NCBI GenBank assembly: GCA_039654915.1
Contig: JBDJPA010000011.1
Location: 2,976,001 to 3,040,000, forward strand
DNA length: 64,000 nt
Source: Aquilaria yunnanensis
Lineage: Eukaryota > Streptophyta > Magnoliopsida > Malvales > Thymelaeaceae
Direction of reading: 5' to 3'
Below the pieces are notes generated by a model, which worked only from the letters and a program-made list of their open reading frames with translations, was not told the origin of the DNA and did not search any database. A program made the position numbers and the translations under genes. This document shows, one piece after another, positions 23,901 to 34,589 of the stretch (positions are counted from its first letter, which is position 1; every line of letters begins with the position of its first letter).

Positions 23901-24992
23901 GATGTCATCATCATCATCATCCCCATGAGCCAGATTTGCCCTTGGCTTAGGAGGTTTATCAAAGTGCTTTCTTTTTCGGCACTGTCGAGCAAAGTGCCCC
24001 TTTTTTCCACAGACGAAGCATGGCGGCACTTCTTTGTCCTCATTATTTGCTGGCATTGGTCTTGGCTTGAAGTTATTGTTGGGTTTCGGTTTTGGATTGC
24101 ATGGTTTTGAATTGTACCTCTTGGAGTTGATGAGATTTGCACTGGAGGTCAATTGCTTCCCTTTGGCTATGCGTTGTTCTTTCCTATTGGTGTCCTCGAT
24201 GATGATATGAGTGATTAGATCGGCCAAAGACAGCTGCTTATGCTTGTGCTTTAGTTGTTGCTTGTATTCTCTCCATGATGGTGGCAGTTTTTCAATCAAC
24301 AAACCAGCTACGAACTCTTCTTGCAGTGTGATTTTTTCTCCCTTCAAGTCCTCCAGAAGCTTGTGGTATTCATTGATTTGTGTTTTTACATCCTTCTCAT
24401 CTTCCATCTCCCATCGATAGAATTTCCCAATCACGAACTTTTGCTTGCCCGCATCCTCCGCTGTGTATTTGAGTAGCATGGACTCCCATATTTCCTTTGC
24501 TTCCTTGTACTTAATGTAGACATCGAACAACTCATTAGATAAAGTTGAAATTATTGTGTGACGGCATACCTTATCAGCATAAGTCCAAGATTCCAGTAGC
24601 TTGAGGTCATTCGGTTTGGACTCATTAAGTGCGAAAGCAACTTCATGCACATCTAAAAGCATGTAAATGCGTTCCTGCCACCTTTTGTAGTTTTCTCCAC
24701 TAAACACTTCTATCTTTGAAATGTCAGGAAATGGCTTTGCTAATGTCGATGGAGGGGTTAGAGGAACCGGTATCCTGGCATTGGATGCAGCTTTCATGTA
24801 GAAACGAGCATCAGCGAGCGCCCTTTCGCAAGCAGCAGCAAGGTCGGGATCCTTTTCTCGATCGATTTGTGCAATTGCAGTTGCAAGCGCTTGCTCACAG
24901 TTGGCAGCTGCAGCCTCAATATTAGCAGGCTCTTCCCGGACAATATCCAAGGGATCAATGATTGGAGCACCATTGTTGTGGTTCGGATTCAT
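20910..24992 (-). pseudogene. Copia gag-pol polyprotein, copy A (one internal stop)
   Basis: The frame runs from ATG 24992 to TAG at 21287-21285 (1235 codons) and continues in the same frame to a terminal stop at 20910. Domains in order: copia-type gag; zinc knuckle [14 protein letters not shown]; a short Asp run; aspartic protease ([11 protein letters not shown]); GAG-pre-integrase (LWHARLGH); integrase with Asp in HTDLGDL, Asp in RSDRGGEF and Glu in [12 protein letters not shown]; reverse transcriptase with YVDDMLIFG; RNase H region (ARSTMESEFIALE, ADPLTKPLG). The only break is TAG after GGGAVS, where copia proteins usually have Trp before KSSKQT. Without readthrough, RNase H would be lost. 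ATG 24992 is the first ATG in frame; the open frame upstream runs into the LTR without another ATG. The ATG lies only 17 nt from the LTR. Confidence 0.93.
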
Positions 24993-24993
24993 G

Positions 24994-25086
24994 ATATAAT
25001 CCTTGAGAATGTTGTAAACAGCAATTTGTAACAATCACGAACCACCTTAACCCGAGGCGTGTATTCACTGTCCTCAAGGATTATAT
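24994..25086 (-). promoter_or_regulatory. 14-bp U5 / primer-site self-complementary stem (copy A)
   Basis: On the minus strand, ATATAATCCTTGAG lies in U5 (25086-25073). Its exact complement CTCAAGGATTATAT lies at 25007-24994, starting 2 nt after the LTR and ending 1 nt before the gag ATG. The loop is 65 nt. The second arm occupies the place of a primer-binding site, and no TGG-starting tRNA-complementary site is present there. The pairing is directly visible. Its function (self-priming, or masking of primer site or start codon) is inference. Confidence 0.8.
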
Positions 25087-25691
25087 TTCGCGACTCTCCA
25101 AAGTGTGCAGGAGAACAGGTCTACGAAAATCCCCCAGGATACAACGGGTCTTCCGGGAAGTGTGCACTCACACCCGGGATACTCTAGGAATCAGTAGAAA
25201 CTCAAGAGCCAGCAAGGGTCAGAGCAGGAGGGGGAGAGAAGAGAGAGCTCGAAAGCGTTGTAATTAGGAGAGGAGTGAAAATGGGTATTTATAGGTAGTA
25301 GTGGTCCGATTTTAAACGTTGGGTAATAATGTGTCAGAATTAAAACGCTGGGGTAATAATGTGCAATAAGTTTGGGAGTTACAGAATTTATCCTGGTTTT
25401 ATAATTTTGTCCGTTTTGATATCCAAACACGTGAAAAACAAATTTTCCGGGTAAGGATAAAAAAGTAAATTCAGAAAATATAAAAACTGACTTGGACCGG
25501 GCCTCGTGATACTTTGCGCGCAGGGGGGGGGGGAAATCGGACTCTTTCCACTGTTTTGGCCCATCTTGTGCGCGCGAGCCCATTACCATTTTCTTTCTTA
25601 TCTAGCCCACTTGGGTATGTTAACTTATAAAGTCTTAGAACTCTCATTGTCCAAGCCATGTGGGATTTGCCTTTTGGAATATTTCACAACA
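25010..25691 (-). repeat. Copia LTR 2 (shared middle LTR), 682 bp
   Basis: Serves as the 5' LTR of copy A and the 3' LTR of copy B. At the four left-hand sites it matches LTR 3, and at the one right-hand site (25676, g) it matches LTR 1. Poly-G run of 11. No target duplication is seen at its borders. Confidence 0.95.
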
Positions 25692-26268
25692 ATCCCCCAC
25701 ATATTTCAAAAGGCATTATTTCAAGGTTTCTTTGCTGGCTTTAAGCTCAAGAGTACAATGCATCGTGGCTGGTGTCTATTAGACTATGAACCAGTCCTAG
25801 AGCCAATGAAACTTAACTTACAGAGTACTTGGTGAAGCATTTAGTTTTTATGAACCAAATACCCTTTTGTAATTTAAGTGATTCATTGATCACATTACAC
25901 CCCCACAATTTCTGCTGTTCATCGCGGTGTTGCGCTTATCGGCCATGCGCATGTCCTGGTTTTCATGAGTGCTTTAGAGATTCTGCCACAAATCTCATAG
26001 GAGCGGCTTCACTCCTACACTCATATAGGTGATTCCATCAAGTGTATACTGCATAAATACACTACCTATCATGGCTTATGTAAATCATTAAGAGCTTTTT
26101 GCTCATCCTCTAGTAAATGCAGTTTTTGCATTATCTACACCATATGAGGGACCTTTTAAGGAAAAGTTTTGATAATGCTTCCAGGTCTAACAGTGACTTG
26201 TTATTACCCATATGAACCTAATTCATGGGATCTCCAATCACATAGGTTGGGTTACCATCACTATTGAC

Positions 26269-29200
26269 TCAGGTTGGCAATAGTCCCATTCCTCTCGATG
26301 TTTCATATATCATTTTCCTTCCCAGAGGTTTAGTTAGAGGATCGGCCAAATTCACTTCTGACTTTACATAATCGATCGATATAACACCATCATTAAGCAG
26401 CTGCTTTACAACATCATGTCTTAATCGAATGTGTCTATTTTTGCCATTGTAAGATTTATTTTTTGCAATTGCTATTGCCGCTTGGCAATCACAATGCATA
26501 GACACAAAAGGCATTGGCTTTATACCCAACGGTATATCTGCTAAGAAGTTTTTCAACCACTCAGCTTCACTTCCAGCCATTTCTAAGGCTATAAATTCTG
26601 ACTCCATAGTGGATCTGGCAATGATAGTTTGCTTTGAAGATTTCTAAGACACAGCTCCACCACCAAGAGTAAAAATGTACCCACTAGTAGATTTGGTTTC
26701 ATCAGAGTCAGAAATCCAATTAGCATCACTGTACCCTTCTAGTACAGCGGGAAAACCAGTATACATGATACCACATTTCATGGTACCTTTTAGATATTTC
26801 ATAATTCTTACCAAAGCATTCCAATGTTCTTCATTCGGATTTTGAGTATATCTACTCAATCTACACACAGCATAAGCTATGTCAGGTCGAGTGAAGTTCA
26901 TTAGGTGCATCAGACTTCCAATAATTTGTGCATACTCTTGTTGAGCAACACTTTCACCTTTATTTTTCTTTAATTGTGTGTTTGCATCATAAGGAGTGCT
27001 CACAGATGTCACCTCAAGATAGTTAAACTTCATTAGAAGTTTTTCAACATAGTGTTCCTATGACAACATTAAGCAACTTTCTTTCCTTATGATCTTAACA
27101 CCCAAAATTACACTAGCTTCCCCTAGATCTTTCATGTCAAACTGTGAAGATAGGAAGCTTTTGGTATGTTCAACTATTTCAAGAGTAGTTCAAAAAATGA
27201 GCATATCATCCACATAGAGGCTAATTATTACACATTCACCACCTTCAAGTTTTGTGTAAACACATTTATCAACTCCAATAGTTGAAAAATTATTACCTAA
27301 CAAGACTTGGTCAAATTTCTCATGCCATTGTTTAGGTGCTTGTTTTAATCCATATAAGAATTTTCGCAATTTGCACACCTTTGTTTCTTGTCCAGAAACA
27401 ACATAGCCTTCTGGCTGGACCATATATATTTCCTCTTGTAGATCCCCATTTAAGAAAGCAGTTTTGACATCCATTTGATGTATAATAAGTTTATGTACAG
27501 AAGCCAAGGCAAATAAAACTCTTATTGAAGAAATCCTAGAAACTGGTGCAAAAGTGTCAAAATAATCAACATTTTCTTTTTGAGTGAATCCTTTTGCTAC
27601 CAATCTTACTTTATATTTGTCAACCGAGCCATCAGGCTTAAGTTTTCTTTTGAAAATCCATTTACAACCAATGGGTTTAGCACCAGGTGGTAAATCTACC
27701 AAATCCCATGTTTGATTTTGTAAAATAGAATCTATTTCATTTTGAATGGCTTCTTTCCAGAAAACAGATTCTTTTGAATAAATCGTCTGTTTAAAAGTTA
27801 TGGGATCATCTACAAGGTAGGTGTAAAAGTCATGTCCAAAGGAACTCTCTTTCCTTTTCCTTTTACTCCTTCTCAAGTCTTCCACTTGATGTTCAGAGAT
27901 ATTTTCATCAGTGGGGGCACGAGAAATCTTTTCCTTCTTCAAAGGAAAGATATGCTCAAAAAACTCAGCATTTTTTGTTTCGATTATGGTGTTGTAGTCC
28001 AACACATCACTTCTCAACACTAAAAATCTATATGCAGCACTATGATCTGCATATCCAATAAACATGCAATCGGATGTCTTTGATCCAATTTTACGCTTTT
28101 TTGGTTCAGGAAGCATAACCTTTGCAAGACATCCCCAAACTTTTAAGTACTTTAAGTTTGGGGGATAACCCTTCCATATTTCATATGGAGTTATACCAGC
28201 CTTTTTGTAAGGAATTCGATTTTGCAAATGACAAGCAGATAAGATAGCTTCTCCCCAAAGATTATCAGGAGCAGAAGAACTAACAAGCATGGCATTCATC
28301 ATTTCTTTCAAAGTTCTATTTTTCCTTTCAGCTACACCATTTGATTCAGGAGAGTATGGTGGAGTTAATTCATGAATTATCCCTTCTTTTTCACAGAAAT
28401 CATTAAACGATAGAAACTCACCTCCTCTATCTGATCTAACTCTTTTAATCTTTTTGTTCAATTGATTTTCCACTTCAGACTTATACAACAAAAACATATC
28501 AAAAGCCTCATCTTTGTTTCTTAACAAATAAACTTTGGTGAATCTAGAGAAATCATCTATGAAAGTCACATAATATCTTTTTCCTCCTCTAGTCATAGTA
28601 TGTTTCAAATCACCAAGATCAGTGTGAATTAAGCTTAATAATTCTGATTCTCTTTCAATTGAAGTACAAGTTTTCTTTGTTGATTTAGTTTCGACACATA
28701 TTTCACATTTATCAAAACTTGTGTTACTAGGGGGTGTGATTAAACCTAATGATTGCATCTTTTTCAAATAAGATATACTCACATGTCCTAATCTAGCATG
28801 CCATAAATCAATAGACTCAACCAAATAAGCAGAAGACGATGCATTATTGTTATTGATAATATTGAAAACACTTAATACAAAGAGACCCTGGTTACAATAA
28901 CCCTTACCCACATAATTATTGTTTCTAGTCATGACTATCTTGTCACAATCAAATGTGACTTTGATGCCAGCCTTCATCAGCAAAGACACGGAAACCAAGT
29001 TGGCTCTTATGGTGGGTACATGCAATACAACATTTAGAGCCAGTGTCTTTCCAGAGGTCAATTTCAGAAGTACCTTGCCCTTGCCTAGAACTGGTGTACC
29101 TCGGGAATCACCAAGATACACTGTTTCAACGCCTTCTCGTAGTGGAGTATAGGAGGAAAATCCATTTCTGTTGCCACAAATATGCCTGGTGGCACCAGAA

Positions 29201-30351
29201 TCTATCACCCACTCTTTTGAATTAGTAGCAAGGTATGCTTGTGAAACTACTGCAGCAATGATGTCATCATCATCATCATCCCCATGAGCCAGATTTGCCC
29301 TTGGCTTAGGAGGTTTATCAAAGTGCTTTCTTTTTCGGCACTGTCGAGCAAAGTGCCCCTTTTTTCCACAGACGAAGCATGGCGGCACTTCTTTGTCCTC
29401 ATTATTTGCTGGCATTGGTCTTGGCTTGAAGTTATTGTTGGGTTTCGGTTTTGGATTGCATGGTTTTGAATTGTACCTCTTGGAGTTGATGAGATTTGCA
29501 CTGGAGGTCAATTGCTTCCCTTTGGCTATGCGTTGTTCTTTCCTATTGGTGTCCTCGATGATGATATGAGTGATTAGATCGGCCAAAGACAGCTGCTTAT
29601 GCTTGTGCTTTAGTTGTTGCTTGTATTCTCTCCATGATGGTGGCAGTTTTTCAATCAACAAACCAGCTACGAACTCTTCTTGCAGTGTGATTTTTTCTCC
29701 CTTCAAGTCCTCCAGAAGCTTGTGGTATTCATTGATTTGTGTTTTTACATCCTTCTCATCTTCCATCTCCCATCGATAGAATTTCCCAATCACGAACTTT
29801 TGCTTGCCCGCATCCTCCGCTGTGTATTTGAGTAGCATGGACTCCCATATTTCCTTTGCTTCCTTGTACTTAATGTAGACATCGAACAACTCATTAGATA
29901 AAGTTGAAATTATTGTGTGACGGCATACCTTATCAGCATAAGTCCAAGATTCCAGTAGCTTGAGGTCATTCGGTTTGGACTCATTAAGTGCGAAAGCAAC
30001 TCCATGCACATCTAAAAGCATGTAAATGCGTTCCTGCCACCTTTTGTAGTTTTCTCCACTAAACACTTCTATCTTTGAAATGTCAGGAAATGGCTTTGCT
30101 AATGTCGATGGAGGGGTTGGAGGAACCGGTATCCTGGCATTGGATGCAGCTTTCATGTAGAAACGAGCATCAGCGAGCGCCCTTTCGCAAGCAGCAGCAA
30201 GGTCGGGATCCTTTTCTCGATCGATTTGTGCAATTGCAGTTGCAAGCGCTTGCTCACAGTTGGCAGCTGCAGCCTCAATATTAGCAGGCTCTTCCCGGAC
30301 AATATCCAAGGGATCAATGATTGGAGCACCATTGTTGTGGTTCGGATTCAT
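26269..30351 (-). pseudogene. Copia gag-pol polyprotein, copy B (three internal stops)
   Basis: Same layout and length as copy A. The frame is open from ATG 30351 to TGA at 27192-27190, which replaces Gly directly after the reverse transcriptase active-site motif YVDDMLIF. A second extra stop, TAG near 27060, replaces Gln in LSQEH. The amber codon before the RNase H region (26646-26644) is shared with copy A. Amino-acid differences from A seen by eye: Leu/Pro and Glu/Gly in gag, Asp/Val in the protease region, Ser/Phe in the [10 protein letters not shown] block and Leu/Pro in QNLNEEHW. No functional reverse transcriptase can be made from this copy. Confidence 0.93.
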
Positions 30352-30352
30352 G

Positions 30353-30445
30353 ATATAATCCTTGAGAATGTTGTAAACAGCAATTTGTAACAATCACGAA
30401 CCACCTTAACCCGAGGCGTGTATTCACTGTCCTCAAGGATTATAT
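30353..30445 (-). promoter_or_regulatory. 14-bp U5 / primer-site self-complementary stem (copy B)
   Basis: Identical arrangement to copy A. The U5 arm is at 30445-30432 and the post-LTR arm at 30366-30353, again 2 nt from the LTR and directly before ATG 30351. Because B carries the outermost 5' LTR, this is the arrangement the full-length transcript would have. Confidence 0.8.
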
Positions 30446-31048
30446 TTCGCGACTCTCCAAAGTGTGCAGGAGAACAGGTCTACGAAAATCCCCCAGGATA
30501 CAACGGGTCTTCCGGGAAGTGTGCACTCACACCCGGGATACTCTAGGAATCAGTAGAAACTCAAGAGCCAGCAAGGGTCAGAGCAGGAGGGGGAGAGAAG
30601 AGAGAGCTCGAAAGCGTTGTAATTAGGAGAGGAGTGAAAATGGGTATTTATAGGTAGTAGTGGTCCGATTTTAAACGTTGGGTAATAATGTGTCAGAATT
30701 AAAACGCTGGGGTAATAATGTGCAATAAGTTTGGGAGTTACAGAATTTATCCTGGTTTTATAATTTTGTCCGTTTTGATATCCAAACACGTGAAAAACAA
30801 ATTTTCCGGGTAAGGATAAAAAAGTAAATTCAGAAAATATAAAAACTGACTTGGACCGGGCCTCGTGATACTTTGCGCGCAGGGGGGGGGAAATCGGACT
30901 CTTTCCACTGTTTTGGCCCATCTTGTGCGCGCGAGCCCATTACCATTTTCTTTCTTATCTAGCCCACTTGGGTATGTTAACTTATAAAGTCTTAGAACTC
31001 TCATTGTCCAAGCCATGTGGGATTTGCCTTTTAGAATATTTCACAACA
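30369..31048 (-). repeat. Copia LTR 3 (5' LTR of copy B), 680 bp
   Basis: Outermost 5' LTR of the array. It differs from LTR 2 by one substitution (31033, a for g) and a shorter poly-G run of 9. It is followed directly by the CATTT duplication. Confidence 0.95.
30645..30652 (-). promoter_or_regulatory. TATA box of the copia LTR promoter
   Basis: TATAAATA on the minus strand, in the context CCTATAAATACCC. The same box occurs in LTR 2 (25285-25292) and LTR 1 (19926-19933). Transcription would be expected to start about 25-35 nt further on, near 30615. The start of R is inferred, not seen. Confidence 0.65.
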
Positions 31049-31198
31049 CATTTTGTTTATAAAAATGAACTTGCATAATATTACAACTAAATAAGGAACT
31101 TTAAAACTAAAAACCATCCAATCAGGCTACCAAACCATCCAATAATGAACAAGTTAGAACTATAAAACTAACACCCATTTAGTGAAAAAAAACTTTAA

Positions 31199-32303
31199 CT
31201 AATTACTTCCAAACAAACTACTAAAGCTGTGTGCTTCATTTGTTTTTGCCTCAACTTCTTCGGTTTTCAAGTACCACAACCTTGCAGAATAGCTCTTTAA
31301 TGCCATAAACATCTCACGCTTCTCGTTATTCAGTAGGAGCTTTGTAGCAAATCGATAAAGTGAACTAAATTGTGGCACATCAGCCTCCATGGAGGTTAGA
31401 ACCTCAACTACATCAGTGATAATAGGAGGCAATTTGTTAACTCTAGCCATTATAACGTTCTTATGGCTCTCAATGCCTTCTTTGATATCATCTATTTTTG
31501 TGGAAAGCATAGAAGCTCCTCCTTTTGGCTTATAGACTTGCTTCTTTTGTTGTGTTGCAGATGAGATTTTTTGTCATTTTTTGCTTATACTTCCCTCAGC
31601 TTCCGAAGCAATACATGAACTGACGGCTTCAACATCATCACTTTCACAATTATCACTACCATCAAGTAATTCAATAGGCAATGTTTTTTGGGTGGCAAAA
31701 CCATCAAAAAATCTTTCTGGAGGATGACCACCTGATGGAGCCCACATATCATCTCCTTTAGCAACTGCACCAAAAAATAGCTCATCATACTTCTTTTCCA
31801 ACTCTGGATCTATGCCTTTGGTTCTGAACTTAGCTATCTCTGGGTTAGCCTATACAACAACAAGACAATAGAATCATAAAAATATACATGATAATAATAC
31901 ATATATAAACAAGTATCAACTTTTTTTTTTTATAAAATCAAACATTTATACTTTTGTCCCACCAATCATCTAATGCGTCGATTGTGCCTTTTTGTGAGTT
32001 CCATCCCAATCCTGTTGCAAGCCTCTTAAGTGTCCTCCAATTCTTTCAATCCTTCTTGAGTCCATCCCACTTATTCTTCATCTAGTTACCAGTGTAACTC
32101 ATACCAGTCTCATTTTTGAACTTATTTGCTATTGTCTTCCATGAAAATTTCTTTAAACTACCACATTGTCTATGACCATCACCAAGCTCTTTTTTGCATA
32201 TGTTACAAAATATAATCACTTGAGTTTTAGCCCATTGTGCTATACCTTTGGTCTCAATATACTAATTTTGATTGTTACTAGATTCAAAAGTGCAATTTCC
32301 CAT
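31199..32303 (-). pseudogene. PIF/Harbinger ORF1: Myb/SANT-like DNA-binding protein, broken
   Basis: Reading on the minus strand from ATG 32303, a Myb/SANT-like domain spans about 32230-31950 (TQVIIFCNICKKEL, FSWKTIANKFKNETGMSYT, MKNKWDGLKK, GWNSQKGTIDALDDWW). An intron of about 100 bp with acceptor TATAG precedes 31850. The second exon runs to 31199 and carries the variable C-terminal region (ELEKKYDELFFGAVAKGDD, an acidic Ser-rich stretch, and a helical tail ending FSSLFGSN). In-frame stops occur in the first exon (three in the Myb region) and near 31571-31573 (TGA after GSISKK). PIF/Harbinger elements need this protein together with the transposase, which supports reading both genes as one element. 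Confidence 0.75.
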
Positions 32304-32334
32304 CTAACATCAAATAGCAAAAGATAAGTGAACC

Positions 32335-32640
32335 AATTTCCATCAAATAAGACAAACAATAAAAATTATGCTTGTTCCTAGAATATACACTTAAAAAATA
32401 GGGTCAAGCTAAGCATTTTTATGAATGGTATATTATTGAGAATAAATCAGAGGAGTGCAATGAACCCATAAAAGTGAAAAATTATGCTAAGCATAATTTC
32501 CATCAAATAAGACAAACAATAAAAATTATGCTTGTTCCTAGAATATACACTTAAAAAATAGGGTCGAGCTAAGCATTTTTATGAATGGTATATTATTGAG
32601 AATAAATCAAAGGAGTGCAATGAACCCATAAAAGTGAAAA
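32335..32640 (+). repeat. Tandem direct duplication (146-bp copies, 160-bp spacing)
   Basis: 32335-32480 and 32495-32640 are the same sequence with two substitutions seen by eye (GGGTCAAGCT/GGGTCGAGCT and AATCAGAGG/AATCAAAGG). They are separated by ATTATGCTAAGCAT, itself similar to a motif inside the unit. They lie in the non-coding 5' region of the Harbinger Myb gene, between its start codon and the right TIR. Confidence 0.9.
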
Positions 32641-33858
32641 ACACTACAAACAGATGCCATAAACAAAGCAGGCAATAAGCAAGAGTAGAAACGTTAGTTG
32701 CACATTTACGTACTTAGAACTATAGTGCGCACATGCATAACACAGATAGATAGATAGATGTAATGCATTTGCTTTAAAATAACTCAGAATATAGTAACTT
32801 ATCCTCAGGAAAAGCCTCAAATCTGTCTGTAAAATTTTGCAGTAGCATTTTTTCGGTGATATTCAATTGCTAACCAAACTGCTAAACCATAAGAGTTGCT
32901 TAAGACATTTACGGCTAGCTTAAATAACAATAATTTGTAGGGTAATTTGGATAATCTGCAAAGGCATATGATTCTCAAAGCTATTCTCACAACTAGCCAG
33001 CTAGCCACTACTCTTATCAGTCAACTAATGAGCACTCAGTAATACCTGTAGTACGTGATCCTACCAAGCTCGGTCCTATACATATATATATACTACTCCA
33101 TTAGATAGATAAAGGACCATAAGTGCATGCAAACGAATTGGCCAGGGAATCAGTAAGACAAAAGTAGAATTAAGAAGAGCAGGCAACGCCCGAGGCCGAG
33201 ACTCCCTACCCATTCTAAAAGCTGTTGTGTTTGGCTTCAAAGAGTAGCAGAATTCAAAGAGCAAAATCCCAAATTGAACAACAATAGCAGTAGCATCGTC
33301 TGAAGAAAAAGAGCGCATAAAGGGCTAAAGCTTACAAGCCAATGGAAACAAGCTTACGAAAATAACCCCTACTTTCGAGGAGTAAGGAACCAACGCACCA
33401 ACAGCAGGAAAACAAAGAATCAAAGAACCAGTAACAGCAAAAAAAACAGAGACAAGAAATTCTGAAGAACAAAATAAAAATTAATCAATTAATCAGACCG
33501 AAAAACAACATACTCTTGTCAAGTCTTCCATCGGCTTCCCTCTCCTTATTTTTCCCTCACTGAATTGCCCTGTTTTTTGCTTCTCTCGCTAGATTCATTA
33601 CTCCTTTAAAGAACCCTTTTTGGCGCGAAATTCTCAAAATCAACCGCTTTGATTACTGAAAATTCTCATGGATATTTTGGAGAAATTGGGCTCTTAACGC
33701 TGCCTCGCTGAAGGAACGCTGGGGGGGAGAAGCGTCGTGTGTTTAGCTGCCCGACGATCTCGGTGTCTTCAGATCAGTGTCCGCGGAGACTTAGCTGAAT
33801 GGAAAACAAACTAGCGATGTGGGCCGAACAGCGTTAGGCTCAGCGTTTGGGTTGAAAA
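32641..33858. other. Non-coding right arm of the Harbinger element
   Basis: No gene. Composition is mixed. A GC-rich stretch at 33690-33850 contains a G9 run at 33722 and short AACGCTG-like motifs close to the TIR. Similar AGCGT/TTAGCG motifs occur inside the left end (16770-16815), which suggests subterminal binding sites. Confidence 0.4.
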
Positions 33859-33879
33859 ACGTTGATGCCAAACGGGCCC
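33859..33879 (-). repeat. PIF/Harbinger right terminal inverted repeat
   Basis: Ends CCAAACGGGCCC immediately before TTA (33880-33882). The complement begins GGGCCCGTTTGG, matching the left end except at scattered positions. Confidence 0.85.
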
Positions 33880-33882
33880 TTA

Positions 33883-34589
33883 GCCTGGGTTCTGCGCCTT
33901 CTGGCCCCCAGTTTTATGCAATTTTTCAATTTAGCCTAATATTTTAAAGATTTGTTGAATTAGCCCATTATTTTATGAGATCATCAAATTTCGCCTCATA
34001 AAATTGCCAAATTTACCTCAAACTCTCAAAAGTTGATAAAATTGCCCCAAAATTTTCAAACTTTTCTAGAACTTTCTAAAAATCTTCAATTCACACACAA
34101 ACTCTTTCATTTTGTCAACACTGACCTCAAACGACCTCTAGGGCTTCAAATTAGTACGTAAACTAAATTAATTCCTATTTTGACCCTAAATATTGATTCT
34201 AAATTCTTAAAAAATTATAAATCGAAATGATAACATAATTTAAATACATCTGATCCTACCAACTTTTTAAGTTCTAAAATGACTGAGTTTTATAGTTTCT
34301 TGAATTGAATTCGTAAAATTTTGAATTAGGTATTTTTATTAAAATAATTTTATATTAATATATTTATATCTAATGAAATTAAATTTTTTAGATTATTTTT
34401 TATGTCTAGTAATTTTTTAGTTATGAGGTACCAAAATTTTGAAATTTCATTTTAGTTACTCATAAAAATTGCAACATGGGATTCTAAACTTTTCAAATAT
34501 TTACATAAAAAATTAAATTCTTTAATTTAAATTTTAGAAAAATATAAATAAAAGATTGAATTAATCTATTTATTCTAACTTATGCACCA
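33883..34589. other. AT-rich spacer; no gene
   Basis: Short repeated motifs of the AATTTACC / AAATTTTC type and no open frame of note. It is the right-hand flank of the Harbinger insertion site. Confidence 0.5.

Larger units (their letters stand above)
19650..31048 (-). mobile_element. Tandem Ty1/copia array: LTR-internal-LTR-internal-LTR (11.4 kb)
   Basis: Three LTRs (19650-20332, 25010-25691, 30369-31048) alternate with two internal regions of identical length (20333-25009 and 25692-30368, 4677 bp each). Each LTR begins TGTTGT and ends ACAACA. The outer edges carry a perfect 5-bp duplication, CATTT, at 19645-19649 and 31049-31053. No such duplication borders the middle LTR. The whole array therefore descends from one insertion. 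Domain order (protease, integrase, reverse transcriptase, RNase H) is copia type and transcription would run on the minus strand. LTRs differ at only 1-5 substitutions and internal regions at about seven seen by eye, so insertion and duplication are recent on a genomic scale. Confidence 0.95.
16752..33879 (-). mobile_element. PIF/Harbinger transposon, 17.1 kb, split by a nested copia array
   Basis: Left end GGCCCTGTTTGG (16752) and right end CCAAACGGGCCC (33868-33879) are inverted. Over 21 bp each, 16 positions match by eye. Both sides are flanked by TTA (16749-16751 and 33880-33882), the standard 3-bp PIF/Harbinger duplication. Inside, in minus orientation, are the two genes expected of the superfamily: a DDE transposase (17211-18548) and a Myb/SANT-like protein (31199-32303). 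Removing the copia array (19650-31048) and its duplicated CATTT leaves about 5.7 kb, a normal autonomous size. Both genes carry nonsense or frameshift lesions, so the element cannot supply its own proteins. The 33.9-kb joint can be read as a TTA site in surrounding non-coding DNA. Confidence 0.88.

Noticed and set aside
24716..24925. Plus-strand frames opposite copia gag-pol (also 22473, 23560, 23925, 24211 and their copy-B equivalents)
   Set aside because: Shadows of the minus-strand polyprotein.
25010..25034. Extension of gag upstream of ATG 24992 into the LTR
   Set aside because: The open frame continues, but it has no ATG; the apparent start is a TTG. ATG 24992 is the better start.
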